From contig PUNG01000108.1 of assembly GCA_003551675.1 (NCBI GenBank), positions 1-33,940 on the forward strand: DNA of 33,940 bases, in the 5' to 3' direction. The notes below the pieces were generated by a model. It did no database searches. It saw only the letters and a program-made list of their open reading frames with translations, and had not been told where the DNA came from. Both the position numbers and the translations under genes were made by a program. The DNA is from Thermoplasmata archaeon (GTDB lineage Archaea; Thermoplasmatota; Thermoplasmata; Halarchaeoplasmatales; Halarchaeoplasmataceae). This document shows positions 33,022-33,940 of this stretch, in pieces (position 1 is the first letter of the stretch; every line of letters begins with the position of its first letter).

Positions 33022-33041
33022 CCGTGATTACATTCTCACGG
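33022..33041. promoter_or_regulatory. Palindromic candidate operator of the copper operon
   Basis: CCGTGA and TCACGG form a perfect 6-bp inverted repeat separated by eight bases. It lies between the minus-strand TATA-like box (TTTTTATG, 33043-33050) and the YHS-copA start at 33014-33017, at the expected transcription start. Binding here would block the polymerase. The obvious candidate ligand is the divergent Lrp-TRASH regulator at 33137. Role inferred. Confidence 0.5.
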
Positions 33042-33099
33042 ACATAAAAAGGATTTTCGCTATACGGATGTTAAAAAAAACCACCGAAAACTTACAAAC

Positions 33100-33112
33100 G
33101 TAAAATTTAAAA
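33100..33112 (+). promoter_or_regulatory. TATA-like box of the copper regulator gene
   Basis: GTAAAATTTAAAA is centred about 30 bases before the ATG at 33137; the implied start site is only a few bases before the coding region. Confidence 0.45.
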
Positions 33113-33136
33113 CATCTAACTCCTCTCCTTTGATGT

Positions 33137-33748
33137 ATGAAACTAGACGAAACAGAGATGAGGATATTGGTAGAACTACAAAAGAATGGAAGGCTCTCCC
33201 GAAGAGTGCTTGCGGATAAGATCGATGTGAGTACTCCCACCGTTAGTTCAAAACTTGAGAAGTTGGAAAATATGGGGATAATCCAAGGTTTTGGGATAGG
33301 TATAGATTTCAGAAAGATGGGGCTCCAAAAATATTACTTTAGAGTCGAAACCGACAGTCTTTCCCATGAAGAGGTCAAAGAATTTTTTATCGGTTTTGAA
33401 CTATTTCGCAGTCTAGAAAAATTGGAAGGAGATGGATACCTTATCGGACTCTACATCAGAGAGTTCAGCCAGATCGATGAAGCAATAAAGATCATAGAAG
33501 ATCATAAGGGATTAAAGATAATCGATACATGGAGAAGTCAAGATCAAGATAGCAAGATCCCGAATATCCTTTTAGACGAGCACATTCCTATAGATATCAG
33601 TTGCTATTACTGCAATAAACCAATCGAAGGAGAACCGGTGAAGTGGAAAAAGGACAGCAAAGAGCACTATCTATGTTGTTCGTCTTGTAAAGAATTGTAC
33701 GAACAAAAATATGAAAGACTCCAGAAGAGGAAAGAAGAGATGAGATAG
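33137..33748 (+). CDS. Lrp/AsnC-type regulator with C-terminal TRASH metal-sensing domain (CopT/CopR-like)
   Basis: 203 residues. Residues 1-60 are an Lrp-like winged HTH (MKLDETEMRILVELQKNGR, then VSTPTVSSKLEKLE as recognition helix). Residues about 65-135 resemble the RAM effector domain. Residues about 153-203 are a TRASH domain with Cys156, Cys159, Cys180, Cys181 and Cys184 (C-x20-C-x3-C core from Cys159). Regulators with this architecture control copA in Sulfolobus and haloarchaea, with copper binding to the TRASH cysteines changing DNA binding. Here it is divergent from the YHS-copA pair and next to a palindrome, which supports local control. Activator or repressor cannot be told; the operator position suggests repression. 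Confidence 0.9.
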   Translation: MKLDETEMRILVELQKNGRLSRRVLADKIDVSTPTVSSKLEKLENMGIIQGFGIGIDFRKMGLQKYYFRVETDSLSHEEVKEFFIGFELFRSLEKLEGDGYLIGLYIREFSQIDEAIKIIEDHKGLKIIDTWRSQDQDSKIPNILLDEHIPIDISCYYCNKPIEGEPVKWKKDSKEHYLCCSSCKELYEQKYERLQKRKEEMR

Positions 33749-33831
33749 ATGAAATTTTTGAGAGTTCAACCAAAAAAACCTAAATAGTCGGCCATTATTT
33801 GTTCCGATGGAATCTAAATAAGGTGTTAAAT

Positions 33832-33940
33832 ATGGCAGATGAAGAAGCTAAGATAGAATCTCGATTGGAGGACAAAGACTTATACGAGCCTCCGGAAGAG
33901 TTCAAAGAGCAGGCGAACGTGAAGGATCCAGAGATATACA
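33832..33940 (+). CDS. acs: Acetyl-CoA synthetase (AMP-forming), N-terminal fragment cut by the window edge
   Basis: 36 codons from an ATG preceded by AAGGTG. The sequence includes EPPEEFKEQANVKDPEIY, which matches the conserved N-terminal start of AMP-forming acetyl-CoA synthetases (P-x-x-F-x-x-x-A-N-x-x-D-x-x-x-Y). The enzyme activates acetate through acetyl-AMP. A TATA-like CCTAAATAG (about 33779-33787) suggests its own promoter. Catalytic motifs lie outside the window, so a close acyl-CoA synthetase paralogue is not excluded. Confidence 0.75.
   Translation, partial: MADEEAKIESRLEDKDLYEPPEEFKEQANVKDPEIY

Noticed and set aside
1-33940. CRISPR arrays, insertion sequences, integrase or phage genes, toxin-antitoxin or defence systems.
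   Set aside because: No spaced direct repeats, transposase or integrase motifs or terminal repeats were seen; the window looks like ordinary core chromosome.

Overview
The window is a dense stretch of archaeal chromosome. It carries about 36 protein genes, no gap over 300 bases, no recognised mobile element, no CRISPR array and no tRNA or rRNA gene. Archaeal identity rests on many independent markers: an LSm protein next to ribosomal protein L37e, RNA polymerase subunit L, RadA, archease, TruD of the archaeal/eukaryal form, archaeal PheT, archaeal-type riboflavin synthase RibC, a PUA-domain protein, an AOR-family tungsten oxidoreductase, THEP1-type NTPase and a TRASH-domain regulator. TATA-like boxes lie about 25 bases before many start codons. 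The gene set fits a euryarchaeal (broad sense) lineage, probably anaerobic judging by RnfC/RnfD, AOR and HypF. I cannot name a genus.

Layout. 1-3863: start of an unknown minus-strand gene, a stand-alone Lrp/AsnC effector domain, a two-gene RnfD-RnfC membrane redox module and a tandem universal-stress protein. 3864-6964 (minus): a P2-type cation ATPase, then rpl37e behind lsm. 7063-10944: thymidylate kinase, Nif3-like protein, M55 D-aminopeptidase, PUA protein, and bifunctional phosphoglucose/phosphomannose isomerase. 11029-13115: a riboflavin/FAD operon whose first gene fuses DHBP synthase (RibB) to an FAD synthetase-like nucleotidyltransferase (RibL), followed by ribC and ribH. 13157-16431: a zinc-ribbon protein overlapping an MBL-fold nuclease, a PPC/DUF296 protein with archease, and RadA. 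16595-16678: a candidate structured small RNA with its own promoter and T-tract. 16678-24723: HypF, RNase HII, SCP2-domain protein, TruD-RpoL, PheT, ScpB and TrmJ. 24824-30268: AOR, homoserine dehydrogenase, a TPR protein, a PNPOx-like flavoprotein and THEP1 NTPase. 30344-33748: a copper-resistance locus (CopA, a YHS metal-binding miniprotein, and a divergent Lrp-like regulator with a TRASH sensor). 33832 to the end: the start of an acetyl-CoA synthetase.

Functional themes are flavin chemistry (flavin synthesis, RnfC/D, PNPOx-like protein), RNA maturation (archease, TruD, TrmJ, LSm, MBL nuclease), metal handling (CopA locus and the P2 ATPase) and chromosome maintenance (RadA, RNase HII, ScpB). 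The points most worth a second look are the small RNA at 16595-16678, the P2 ATPase with an altered M6 ion site, the minimal RnfD-RnfC pair with unusual flavin motifs, the RibB-RibL fusion, and the copper locus with a palindromic operator candidate.
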